NCBI GenBank assembly: GCA_032622095.1
Contig: CP136069.1
Location: 123,742,126 to 123,806,125, forward strand
Source of the DNA: Siphonodentalium dalli
Lineage: Eukaryota > Mollusca > Scaphopoda > Gadilida > Siphonodentaliidae
Length of the DNA: 64,000 nt
Direction: 5' to 3'
Shown here: one piece after another, positions 32,553 through 43,795 of the stretch
Position numbering within the stretch: position 1 is the first letter of the stretch
Layout of the letters: every line of letters begins with the position of its first letter
The notes under the pieces: model-generated
Seen by the model: only the letters and a program-made list of their open reading frames with translations
Database searches by the model: none
What the model was told of the DNA's origin: nothing
Made by a program: the position numbers and the translations under genes

Positions 32553-33010
32553 ATGACATTAAAGGTACTCAGTCCGATGCGATGGTTCCCATATCATCAT
32601 ATTTCAACAACAACACCATTTTTTGAAATGCCACTTCGTTTACCAGAATCGATTAATGCCCCAAAAATAATGCTAACCAGTCAAATATATATACAATTGC
32701 CCAAAACCTGTTATTTATCAATATTTTGTTCAATGAAATTTTGCGGGTTTGTCAAATATCTGACACAACAAAAGCCACTTGCTTTTTGAGTTATCCATCT
32801 TCATCCGTCCTTTTTCGACTTTTTATTGGGCCACCAAAAATTATCGAAGGTGAAAAATAATAGATTTCAAAAATCGATATCTGATCACTCTCAGCTTTGA
32901 TGGGTGGGTTCCTCAACTCAAATAAAATGTTTTACCCCGAAGCCAAGGAAATAATAATATTCAAGCGTTAATTCTCATTATGCATCTTTAACTTTGTCGC
33001 GACAATTTCA
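32553..33010 (+). repeat. Dispersed 450-bp repeat (copy 2)
   Basis: Ordered match, in opposite orientation, to 23985-24433: 'ttaaaggtactcagtccgat', 'ccagaatcgatta', 'aatgctaaccagtc', 'gagttatccatcttcat', 'tatctgatcactctcagctttgatg' and 'ccccgaagccaagg'. Confidence 0.7.
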
Positions 33011-33309
33011 ATTTGTTCATTTTGTTTCGAAAAAAGAAAGAAATATGTTGACATGTAAATGTCGGGTTGTCATCATCACGAACGTTAAATCATGATCATG
33101 TTCACTTTCATTAAGTTAACACGATTAAAATAATTTTCCACATACATGTACGAATGACCATTCATCATTTTTGGGAATCAACGAAACATACCAATATATG
33201 GTGTGAAATGACCAAAAACATGGTACAAAACAATTAAATGTGTCATTCAAATCAAGGGTACAAACTGGCCATTGTGGGAAAAGTCGTTTGAGCCATCCAA
33301 CAGACCTGG

Positions 33310-34483
33310 TAGTCCAAGTCTTCTCGTACTAAAACCGGCTAAGATATTGGGATGGAGGTGCCGGTCTTTAGTCCAAGACCGCTTGTATACCAATCCTATG
33401 ACACGACTTACGCCCACGATCTGTGGCGGGAATTTGTGGTGTATTTTACTCGATTTACCTAGCAAATCAATACATGATGCTATATACATCGGAAAGGCTT
33501 ACATCTTATGGTCATAATGGTGTATAATAATCTAACTTTAATGTTAAATTACACATAGAATATTCCGGTTGATTGACACAAACATCGATTTGTTTATCTG
33601 TTTGTTTACGTTTTAACCGAAAGCCGAAGTGGTCCGAATAAGTTCGGCATAATCCGCTGTTTGTTCTGGGAATTCTACTTTCCGTTTCTATATATAGCGC
33701 GGGTTTTCCGAACAAAAATGGCGAAAACCGATCGCCCGAAAGTCCAGTTTTCTATGTGCTTTCAGAACAATTCCCGCACTAAAAACTTAATGACATAATG
33801 GAGGATCAGAACGGTAGTTTTGTTGACAATTTTCGCAAGCAACTTGTCAAAATTGGAGCAAATTAGAACTCTTGTGTCTGACTTGCCAAGTTGCCATGCG
33901 TGTGATGTGCATTTTGACATCTGTGTTGATAAAATAATCGGAGAACCGAATCACACTGTTTCGAAATATAGTTCTTCCGTTTTAGTGGGACTTTTCAAAC
34001 TTAAGGTTCATTTATTTAGTGTATTACATTTATATCTCCAATGTTTAATTAATCTATTTATTATTTTATTTATTGACACACATAATTACGATTACAATGG
34101 AGAATTCATCGTAATTTGCGTTGTTGTCCAAAATCTACGGAATATTTTCAACGGAAAATGCCGAACACAGTTCGCGAGGTCAACCGAGTTCGCATACTTT
34201 TAAAAAATTGTAAACATTGAGGTAAATGTCTCTTTTCGCATTAAATTACCGTTTTAAATTCACAACTGATGTGGGTTTCAGATAAAATAGCATGTCTTCT
34301 GCGGAAAATATCCGTTTATTGTCGCAATTGTGATATTTTATTTCATATAATTGTGGTTTTATTTGAGCGGGTCACTAACGCTTAAGTCGTGTCATAAGAA
34401 TGCATGGGCCTGGAACTCGGACTAAAGACCGGCACCTCCATCCCAATATCTTAGCCGGTTTTAGTACGAGAAGACTTGGACTA
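33310..34483. mobile_element. Mutator-like (MULE) element, 1.17 kb
   Basis: The TIRs are about 65 bp (tagtccaagtcttctcgtac on the left, its complement on the right) and highly similar. A perfect 9-bp duplication 'cagacctgg' lies at 33301-33309 and 34484-34492. Long TIRs with 9-bp duplications are the signature of Mutator-like elements. No transposase is encoded. The interior has promoter-like sequence and short ATG frames (see 33660-34203), so capture of host sequence is possible. Confidence 0.8.
33660..34203 (+). other. Possible captured promoter/exon inside the MULE
   Basis: A TATATATA box at about 33690 is followed by ATGs in good context: aaaATGGCGAAAACC at 33718 (26 codons) and taATGGAGGATCAG at 33799 (MEDQNGSFVDNFRKQLVKIG, 22 codons). 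An open frame then runs to 34203, with LVSDLPSCHACDVHFDICVDKII. The product is not recognised. The arrangement looks like a 5' gene fragment carried by a non-autonomous MULE (pack-MULE), which is inference. Confidence 0.3.
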
Positions 34484-34744
34484 CAGACCTGGGTGAATCG
34501 CCTGGGCGATCGGTCTTCCACAGTAAGGATGCATCTGGGAAGAGGGGAGTCAATCCAATTAACTGTTATCTATAACCAATACTTAAAAACAATAACAATT
34601 TATTCTGATTTCTTTTGAAACACACAGAATAATTATTTACTGAGAATATTCAATATAAACATGTACAAATTCTCAAACAAAGGAAATTTCAATGTTCAAG
34701 AAATTTAGAGTCCCCTCTAACTATGGGAGGCCCTTTTTCACATT

Positions 34745-34927
34745 TATTATTTATTTGCGCTCAAGCACAAATATTAAGCGCAAATATTTGAGCTTAAGCA
34801 TAAATAATTTGGGCTTAATGAATGTCATTTGCGCTTGAGCACAAATATGTGTCTATCAATTTGTTTGCATTTAAGCGAGAATCATTTGCACTTAAGTGTA
34901 AATGATTTGCGCTTAAGCGCAAATACC
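34745..34927. repeat. Palindromic minisatellite of 'tttgcgcttaagcgcaaat' type
   Basis: About eight imperfect copies of a roughly 20-bp self-complementary unit (ttgcgcttaagcgcaa) with spacers. The last copy ends 16 bp before the outer border of palindrome 1. Confidence 0.8.
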
Positions 34928-35414
34928 TACTACTCCTTTACTTCCCTCTAATTGTGAACGATGGAGTCCACCTCATAGTATATTATTATGGGCCCATAGT
35001 AGTAGCCCATACAGACTCGAAAGTTGAAAAGTCAAAAGCATATCTGTCTCTGGTGTCCCAAAATTGGTGCCTCATTCCCAGAGCTCTAGTATATTTTATT
35101 AAAGGGACATCTCCTGCACAAATATATACCATTTCCATGGTCATAGAAGGGGAATTAGGGGTTACTGGGGGCTTGCCTCCCTCGTGGTGTACATGTACTT
35201 ATTGAATAGAATTAGGGGGAAAACCTATTTTCATATTATCAGCATCCCTGTCCCTAAGAATTTGTGTCTCCATCCCAGAGATCTATTACATTTTATAAAA
35301 GAGACATATCCTGTACAGATCTATACCATTGCCATGGTCATAAAAGGTACCGGTATCTAGGGATCACTGTGGATTGCTTCCCTCATCTGATGGGCCTATA
35401 TAGACTTGAGTGCA

Positions 35415-35535
35415 AGCCTGCAAATAGCGTGTCTGTCATTTGCAGAATGAGGTCCCCAGAGGGTGAATTTAGTGACGCTACACCGCATAGTGGGATAGCA
35501 TCACTAAATTTACCCTCTGTGGACCTCATTCTGCT
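35415..35535 (+). repeat. hAT-like MITE (family A), copy in palindrome 1 left arm
   Basis: 'caagcctgcaaatagcgtgt', then both hairpin arms, ending at 'cctcattctgc'. The right terminus is missing. A second fragment (arm plus partial arm) follows at 35765-35835. Both recur inverted in the right arm (44385-44432 and 44652-44784). Confidence 0.75.
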
Positions 35536-36427
35536 TAGGGCTCTCAACTGCTAGATAGATAGATAGATAGTTTATTGGATAATGGCTATGGCAGTCCTAG
35601 GATCAGATTGAAGTTCCCCAGTTGAAGTTGGTGATGTTCACCCATTTGGAGCCTCGATTATGGATTTTATCTTCTGCAAATTAGGGGATATAGAAACTTC
35701 CCAGATGGGAAAACGTAACTAAAAACAATGTTAATTTGATACCATGGTTACTTCCCAGAAGATGAGGCCTAAGCAGAATGAGGTCCCCAGAGGGTGAATT
35801 TAGTCATGCTGGGTAGCATCACTAAATTCACCCTCCAATTATCTCTTAACATGAGCAATACAAAATGAAGTCACATTTCTGAACCAGTTCCATACAGCAG
35901 AACCTGACCCAGAAGATATTGGCGAAAACACGTCAAATTTCCTCTTTCAGTTGCCATTTTGACGACCATCTTGGACGCGGAGTTCCAATTTTACCCTAAA
36001 AATGTGGCATTATATCTCTCAGAGTCACACGTACTGAATATGCCTAATTTTAAATTGTATATTTCATGGTGAGATTAATTGCGACATTTATTGAATTATA
36101 TAATCACGAAACGCTCTATAAATTTGGAAAACCCCTTAAAAGAGGGGTTAAAGTGAAATTTCAGCGTGGCTCCATATATAATATAAAAAAGTATGTGAAG
36201 ATGTACATATGTGCAAAGTTTCATGCTTCATTGCTTTAGTAACAATTTGAACAATTGCCTTGAAAATTTGACTTAATCTACTCCACTATATGTCCTATAT
36301 ATTATAGTGAATAATTATCGTCGTTTGATTTGCACCGAGTGAGCTCATACTCCAAATTGTCACATCGACATGACATTGGGAACTCCCATGTTTATTTCTA
36401 TATTTCTGACGTCACGGATTTTGCGAA

Positions 36428-37203
36428 CAAAATTGGTGGCCAGCGCCCCTAGCGTTAATTTACAAATTGCTTATAGGTTTGTGTTTTAATCATTAATTTC
36501 AAATGAGCTCATTGGTTTGACCTGAAATAGTTAATTCCGCTATAGATATTAGTTTGATAACGGTAATCATTGATCGTGGGAAATAGTATATTGGTTTAAA
36601 ATATGTCTATTGATTATTAGTTTTACAATAAGGTCTATTAATTTTACAATAAGTTATTAGTTTTACAATAAGTTAATGACGGTTTTAGATATAGGTTTTA
36701 CAATAAGTTATTAGTTTTACAATAAGGTCTATTAATTTTACAATAAGTTATTAATTTTACAATAAGTTAATTACGGTTTTATTTATTAGTTTTACAATGA
36801 GTTATTAGTTTTACAATAAGGTCTATTAGTTTGATAACGGTAATCACTGATCGTGAGAAATCGTCTATCGGTTTGAAATATGTCTATTGATTGAGAAAAT
36901 ATGGCAATTGAAACGGAATGTACGTTTACTGAATATGAGCAAAGCTGTATTAATTGTTTGTTATTCGATATTAGTTGAACAATGAATGCTATTAAATTAA
37001 AATAGAACATTAATTTTGCATCGGTCAACGTTGATTATGAATCTATATCTGTTAACACGGAATTGTCTCTTATTGAATCAAAGAACGACTATTGGTTTGA
37101 AAATGGAGACTATTGTTTTGAAATAGATTGTAATTGTTTTCACAAACCACCATTAACTTTTATTTCATGCAATTTCCGACCGAATGGCCGCCCATAAATG
37201 TTA
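36428..37203 (-). repeat. 21-bp-phased AAT-core array, copy 2 (left arm)
   Basis: Minus-strand copy of the array at 27945-28640, with the same head (gggcggccattcggtcgg) near 37195 and the same tail (cgctaggggcgc) near 36450. It includes an internal expansion of 'attgtaaaactaataactt'-type units. Confidence 0.8.
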
Positions 37204-39611
37204 CCAATAAATTGTTGACGTGCAACATGCATGTATATGGACGACGGAAAATATTGTTTATCATCGAGTTATTCCCCTTCCTTGACTTAGAAAAAAAAAC
37301 CCCGATCCCCCTATCAGGTGGAAGAAAAACGCCATCGTATGGCAACACCACAATCGGATCAGTTAGACCTATACGATGCGTTCTTCCATGTTACACACCG
37401 TGTGGAACTTAGTAACTAGAATGTTCTAATGAATTTTTAACATTCAGAAGTGCTAATTGTCGCTTTTTTGGTCGAAATTTAAGTTGCGTAAACAGCGTAA
37501 TCCAACTACCTGGTTCAATAGGATGAGAGTACATTGAGCAGAGTATATATATATCTTGGAAATAATCTTCTCAGTATGTTCAGTCACTACCAAGAGAATG
37601 ATAGCAAGAAAAATGCGTGGCCGTGTAGAAACCACAGACAAGATGGTGTCCAACAAGGCAGCCGTTGTACAATTCGCCATCGTCAATTTTATCTATCTGT
37701 ATTTTAGAGAGAATATATTTAATAACGTATGTACAAATGTATAAATATTGATGATGATTTGGTAGTATGCTACGTACACATTGGCGATCCGTTACCACGA
37801 TGGCCACCAAAATGGCTACCGGATATTCAAGGAATATTCTGAATAATATTTTCCTGATAAAGTTGTATATTATTCGGTTGGTATATTATTCGGTTGGTGA
37901 TACCATTTCGCTTAATATTTTTCTTGTTAGCTGTTCAATTAAGTTTCTGAGACTGTGCTACCACCATTCGGTACAATCTGATACACATTATTTTTGAATA
38001 ATGTTGTATATTACTCTTTGCCGCGAACTTATTCTGGGATTCAAACCATGAACCGAGCAGAAGGTGTGAAAGAAGTCAATATTACCTATTGCTATTCAGC
38101 CCCTCTCTCACCCATGCCTTCATGGTCCTACCTTCACTATATATGTCACAAGGAGGATTCAACACACACCATGTATTCGTGGCCCTACTTTCACTATATA
38201 TGTCACAAGGAGGATTCAACACACACCATGCATTCATGGTCCTACTGTTAACCAAATTTACACCGACGCCATATACTCTAAACTTAAATTTGCTGTTCAC
38301 TTTCATTGTGCACGAATGAGACTAATCTGCTCTTGTTACATGTAATCGCATTTATAGTTAATGCACTGATTATTTGAATGGGCATATACTTTTTTCCCTA
38401 ATATCTGAAATATTGAAAAACAAATAATAAAACAATGGTCATAAGTTATTGTCAGTCTTGATAAATTTGAGTGGAATTGAGATAAAACGTGGGGTAAATT
38501 GCACAATCTCGTATGTTAGCATTGTCAGGGAAGTATATATATTTGGATATAAGGATATACATATATATATATATGTATAGACTGTAGGCGTTGTTGAAAT
38601 GCAACACTGATGCTCGGGTTACTTGCACAAAACATGTAGTTGGGAGTACTTTAAATTGAATAAATTGACCGCTTGCTAATTCCCATTGTTAAAACGTCAA
38701 TCCTGTAGATCGTGTTTCTAGAGGAGGAACGGTCACTCCAAATAACATATGCTTCCGCGAGAGAGATTTCTACTCGCCTTGTCGATGGTAATGCCAAGAG
38801 TATATAAAAATGTCAATGCGATAGAGGAGTAGGATAATATATTGCCTTGCCTATATATGTCGCCTTGAGCTATATAGTGATGTATATTATACACCGAAAT
38901 AATCAAGATGGTTGACGCCTGCTTATCCCGATAAACATCAAGATGAACAGGAACGAATAATTCCATCTTACTATAGTTAGAAATGCTTCCAACCTTTCAA
39001 AATGTCGTGGCAATGTTCGTTTGTTTGGGAACCGCCTACTTCTCTTATTAAATTCGATAATTTGGTTAAATATATAACACGACGTATATAATTGATTTCA
39101 AGTGACACAGACGAATTTGTAATAATATTGACGACGATGCACGGGGAACTGTTGTCAATTCCTTTCATTGTTAGATACTATTGAGACGAATTTGATTCCT
39201 TCAAATACAATCCCCTGGTGGTTTGGTACCTCATGTTGTAACCGGCAATTCTCACTTTTGACAAATTAATTTGCGACTCCGGGCGATAGACGCATCTCAA
39301 TCGGCAGTTACTATCTCACACGAAGACTAGATGGCAAATCTCAGCCACGTTTTGGCGACTCGTTCGACCAACCAAATAGAATAAGCGTTCTTTATGAGAA
39401 ATTATCATTGGACTTGTTACTTCAGTATAGGTACAATCAATTGTGGCATAAACTGCCTCATTGTATTGGAAAAGAGAAAACATAAAAAAACCACTGGTTA
39501 TTATGTTCAATCTCATTGTTTACAGGCATACGAAACAAACACGTAATATTTTTTTTATGTTCAGATGGATCATGTTTTATCGTCTGTGACACGTGACATT
39601 TTACTTTTCAG

Positions 39612-39750
39612 GATTTTCCTTCTGTTACCGGTATAGGACAGACTTCATGACTGGTGCACATGCTTTCCTTAAAGAACACTACAGGCGGATGTTGGTTGGA
39701 AACCAACTTATGCTCTTCCCTACCCAATATTTTCGGGAGAGGGGTCTGAG
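39612..39750 (+). pseudogene. Truncated YitH-like GNAT exon (copy 2)
   Basis: After the acceptor 'tttacttttcag' comes FSFCYRYRTDFMTGAHAFL, then HYRRMLVGNQLMLFPTQYFRERGL, matching the first 46 residues of the other GNAT exons in the same phase. Homology stops at about 39750, where unrelated sequence begins. About 80% of the exon is missing. Confidence 0.8.
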
Positions 39751-40030
39751 ATTAATTTGTTCGCGGGTAAATACTTCTATATGTGTATGTAAATATGTTC
39801 TACCAAAAAAGTGCATGTTGTGTTATTTTCCTTGGACCATGTAACAATACCCCGCACTTTCGAGCCCTCGATAAAATCATGTCCAATGGGTGTAAGATTT
39901 TTTATTCTGGATTGGCTGCTATGAAAAAAAATCGACATTTGTGGATTATAGACCTAAAACTTACACAAAATGAAAAAACTTGCATATGAAAACTGATATT
40001 CATCGACGATCTATAAAAACTCTAAATTTG

Positions 40031-40215
40031 GACTTTTTATAATTTTCTAAAAATAGAATCACACTGATTATTCTATTTTTAGAAAATTCTAAAAAGTCAA
40101 AATTTTGACTTTGAAAGTCAAAATTTCGAGATTAAAAGTCAAAAAATTTAGTTTATATAGTCAAAATTTTGACTTAGAAAGTCAAAATTTTGAGTTTATA
40201 AATTATAGTCAAAAT
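40031..40215. repeat. Hairpin and palindromic tandem array at the centre of palindrome 1
   Basis: 'gactttttataattttcta...' at 40031-40059 pairs with 40069-40099 around a 9-bp loop. It is followed by several copies of the self-complementary 'agtcaaaattttgact'. The arm midpoint of palindrome 1 falls at about 40088-40097, inside this block. Confidence 0.75.
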
Positions 40216-41939
40216 TTTGACTTTATTTTTTTTCTACCATGTCCCGAATACGCTTCCATAATAATCTCTCCCCGGAATCCTATGCATTACTTATGTGTAT
40301 GAAATACTAATTCTGCGTCGGATGAGACGTCGTGTTGAACTTGAGTTCTGAGATTTCATGAGAACTTCTCGATAATCTGAATACTATTCTCTCAATATTC
40401 GTTTGGAACTAAGACAGAAAGTTCTCATATTTTAGAATATGTGACAAGAACTTAACGTTTCCGGGAAGAGATAAAGCGATATAGTGATCTTAATATTGCT
40501 ATATAGATGTGTTTTAAGCCAAACTCATTGCACAAACAGTCAAAAAGACTTGCTGGAAAAATATTTTTGAGTTGCGGAAAAAACAATTTGTTGGTCCAAT
40601 CGATCACCCACCCACCCCGGCATACGTGCCCGGAAAAAACTTTTTTTCCACCCCCTGACGCTATCTGATCAATTATTTGTATAGTGATATTTGTTTTGGG
40701 GGAAGAAAGAAGACAGCCCGACATGTCCTCCCCCCCCAGCAATATACTGAATTATTATTTAGTTATACGTTAATTTATCGTACTATTCATATGTGTATTG
40801 TAATTAAAATTATCCTATCCTATCCTTCATCTCATGATTTGCCATCTAGTCTTCGTGTGAGATAGTAACTGCCGATTGAGATGCGTCTATCGCCCGGAGT
40901 CGCAAATTAATTTGTCAAAAGTGAGAATTGCCTGTTACAACATGAGGTACCAAAAACCACCAGGGGATTGTATTTGAAGGAATCAAATTCGTCTCAATAG
41001 TATCTAACAATGAAAGGAATTGACAACAGTTCCCCGTGCATCGTCGTCAATATTATTACAAATTCGTCTGTGTCACTTGAAATCAATTATATACGTCGTG
41101 TTATATATTTAACCAAATTATCGAATTTAATAAGAGAAGTAGGCGGTTCCCAAACAAACGAACATTGCCACGACATTTTGAAAGGTTGGAAGCATTTCTA
41201 ACTATAGTAAGATGGAATTATTCGTTCCTGTTCATCTTGATGTTTATCGGGATAAGCAGGCGTCAACCATCTTGATTATTTCGGTGTATAATATACATCA
41301 CTATATAGCTCAAGGCGACATATATAGGCAAGGCAATATATTATCCTACTCCTCTATCGCATTGACATTTTTATATACTCTTGGCATTACCATCGACAAG
41401 GCGAGTAGAAATCTCTCTCGCGGAAGCATATGTTATTTGGAGTGACCGTTTCTCCTCTAGAAACACGATCTACAGGATTGACGTTTTAACAATGGGAATT
41501 AGCAAGCGGTCAATTTATTCAATTTAAAGTACTCCCAACTACATGTTTTGTGCAAGTAACCCGAGCATCAGTGTTGCATTTCAACAATGCCTACAGTCTA
41601 TACATATATATATGTATATCCTTATATCCAAATATATATACTTCCCTGACAATGCTAACATACGAGATTGTGCAATTTACCCCACGTTTTATCTCAATTC
41701 CACTCAAATTTATCAAGACTGACAATAACTTATGACCATTGTTTTATTATTTGTTTTTCAATATTTCAGATATTAGGGAAAAAAGTATATGCCCATTCAA
41801 ATAATCAGTGCATTAAGTTACTATAAATGCGATTACATGTAACAAGAGCAGATTAGTCTCATTCGTCCACAATGAAAGTGAACAGCAAATTTAAGTTTAG
41901 AGTATATGGCGTCGGTGTAAATTTGGTTAACAGTAGGAC

Positions 41940-42130
41940 CATGAATGCATGGTGTGTGTTGAATCCTCCTTGTGACATATATAGTGAAAGTAGGGCCACA
42001 AATGCATGGTGTGTGTTGAATCCTCCTTGTGACATATATAGTATATGTAGGACCATGAAGGCATGGGTGTGTGTTGAATCATCCTTGTAACATATATAGT
42101 GAAAGTAGGACCATGAAGGCATGGGTGAGA
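41940..42130 (-). repeat. About 60-bp tandem units, expanded in right arm
   Basis: Units carry 'accatgaatgcatgg', 'gtgtgttgaatcctcc' and 'ttgtgacatatatagtgaaag'. Four units here, two in the left arm (38115-38235), so the arms have diverged by unit gain or loss. Confidence 0.8.
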
Positions 42131-43037
42131 GAGGGGCTGAATAGCAATAGGTAATATTGACTTCTTTCACACCTTCTGCTCGGTTCATGGTTTGAATCCC
42201 AGAATAAGTTCGCGGCAAAGAGTAATATACAACATTATTCAAAACTAATGTGTATCAGATTGTACCGAATGGTGGTAGCACAGTCTCAGAAACTTAATTG
42301 AACAGCTAACAAGAAAAATATTAAGCGAAATGGTATCACCAACCGAATAATATACCAACCGAATAATATACAACTTTATCAGGAAAATATTATTCAGAAT
42401 ATTCCTTGAATATCCGGTAGCCATTTTGGTGGCCATCGTGGTAACGGATCGCCAACGTGTACGTAGCATACTACCAAATCATCATCAATATTTATACATT
42501 TGTACATACGTTATTAAATATATTCTCTCTAAAATACAGATAGATAAAATTGACGATGGCGAATTGTACAACGGCTGCCTTGTTGGACACCATCTTGTCT
42601 GTGGTTTCTACACGGCCACGCATTTTTCTTGCTATCATTCTCTTGGTAGTGACTGAACATACTGAGAAGATTATTTCCAAGATATATATATATACTCTGC
42701 TCAATGTACTCTCATCCTATTGAACCAGGTAGTTGGATTACGCTGTTTACGCAACTTAAATTTCGACCAAAAAAGCGACAATTAGCACTTCTGAATGTTA
42801 AAAATTCATTAGAACATTCTAGTTACTAAGTTCCACACGGTGTGTAACATGGAAGAACGCATCGTATAGGTCTAACTGATCCGATTGTGGTGTTGCCATA
42901 CGATGGCGTTTTTCTTCCACCCGATAGGGGGATCGGGTTTTTTTTTTCTAAGTCAAGGAAGGGGAATAACTCGATGATAAACAATATTTTCCGTCGTCCA
43001 TATACATGCATGTTGCACGTCAACAATTTATTGGTAA

Positions 43038-43795
43038 CATTTATGGGCGGCCATTCGGTCGGAAATTGCATGAAATAAAAATTAATGGTGGTTTGTGAAA
43101 ACAATTACAATCTATTTCAAAACAATAGTCTCCATTTTCAAACCAATAGTCGTTCTTTGATTCAATAAGAGACAATTCCGTGTTAACAGATATAGATTCA
43201 TAATCAACGTTGACCGATGCAAAATTAATGTTCTATTTTAATTTAATAGCATTCATTGTTCAACTAATATAGAATAACAAACAATTAATACAGCTTTGCT
43301 CATATTCAGTAAACGTACATTCCGTTTCAATAGCCATATTTTCTCAATCAATAGACATATTTCAAACCGATAGACGATTTCTCACGATCAGTGATTACCG
43401 TTATCAAACTAATAGACCTTATTGTAAAACTAATAACTCATTGCAAAACTAATAAATAAAACCGTAATTAACTTATTGTAAAATTAATAACTTATTGTAA
43501 AATTAATAGACCTTATTGTAAAACTAATAACTTATTGTAAAACCTATATCTAAAACCGTCATTAACTTATTGTAAAATTAATAGACCTTATTGTAAAACT
43601 AATAATCAATAGACATATTTTAAACCAATATACTATTTCCCACGATCAATGATTACCGTTATCAAACTAATATCTATAGCGGAATTAACTATTTCAGGTC
43701 AAACCAATGAGCTCATTTGAAATTAATGATTAAAACACAAACCTATAAGCAATTCGTAAATTAACGCTAGGGGCGCTGGCCACCAATTTTGTTCG
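43038..43795 (+). repeat. 21-bp-phased AAT-core array, copy 3 (right arm)
   Basis: AAT or close variant starts at 43103, 43124, 43145, 43164, 43185, 43206, 43227, 43245, 43266, 43287, 43308, 43329, 43350, then 43390, 43411, 43432 and onward. Most steps are 21 bp; 18-19 bp steps occur between. Head and tail match the copies at 27945 and 36428. Confidence 0.8.

Larger units (their letters stand above)
34943..39340 (+). repeat. Palindrome 1, left arm (4.4 kb)
   Basis: Reverse complement of 40836-45250, nearly identical throughout. Landmarks, in order: 'tccctctaattgtgaacg' at the outer border, family A MITE fragments (35415-35535, 35765-35835), a (TAGA)n run, the 21-bp-phased array (36428-37200), two about 62-bp tandem units (38115-38235), and 'gtgagatag' near the inner border. 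Several open frames are exactly shared with the other arm, but none resembles a known protein. Confidence 0.9.
39341..40835. other. Spacer of palindrome 1
   Basis: 1,495 bp of unpaired sequence between the arms. It holds a truncated GNAT exon (39612-39750) and, near its centre, a hairpin plus a palindromic 'agtcaaaattttgact' array (40031-40215). The part at 40440-40740 has no recognised feature. Confidence 0.8.

Noticed and set aside
37453-37744. Frame beginning MTMANCTTAALLDTILS as a membrane protein gene
   Set aside because: Hydrophobic and with a fair start context, but it runs into a TA repeat and has no recognised homologue; too weak to call.
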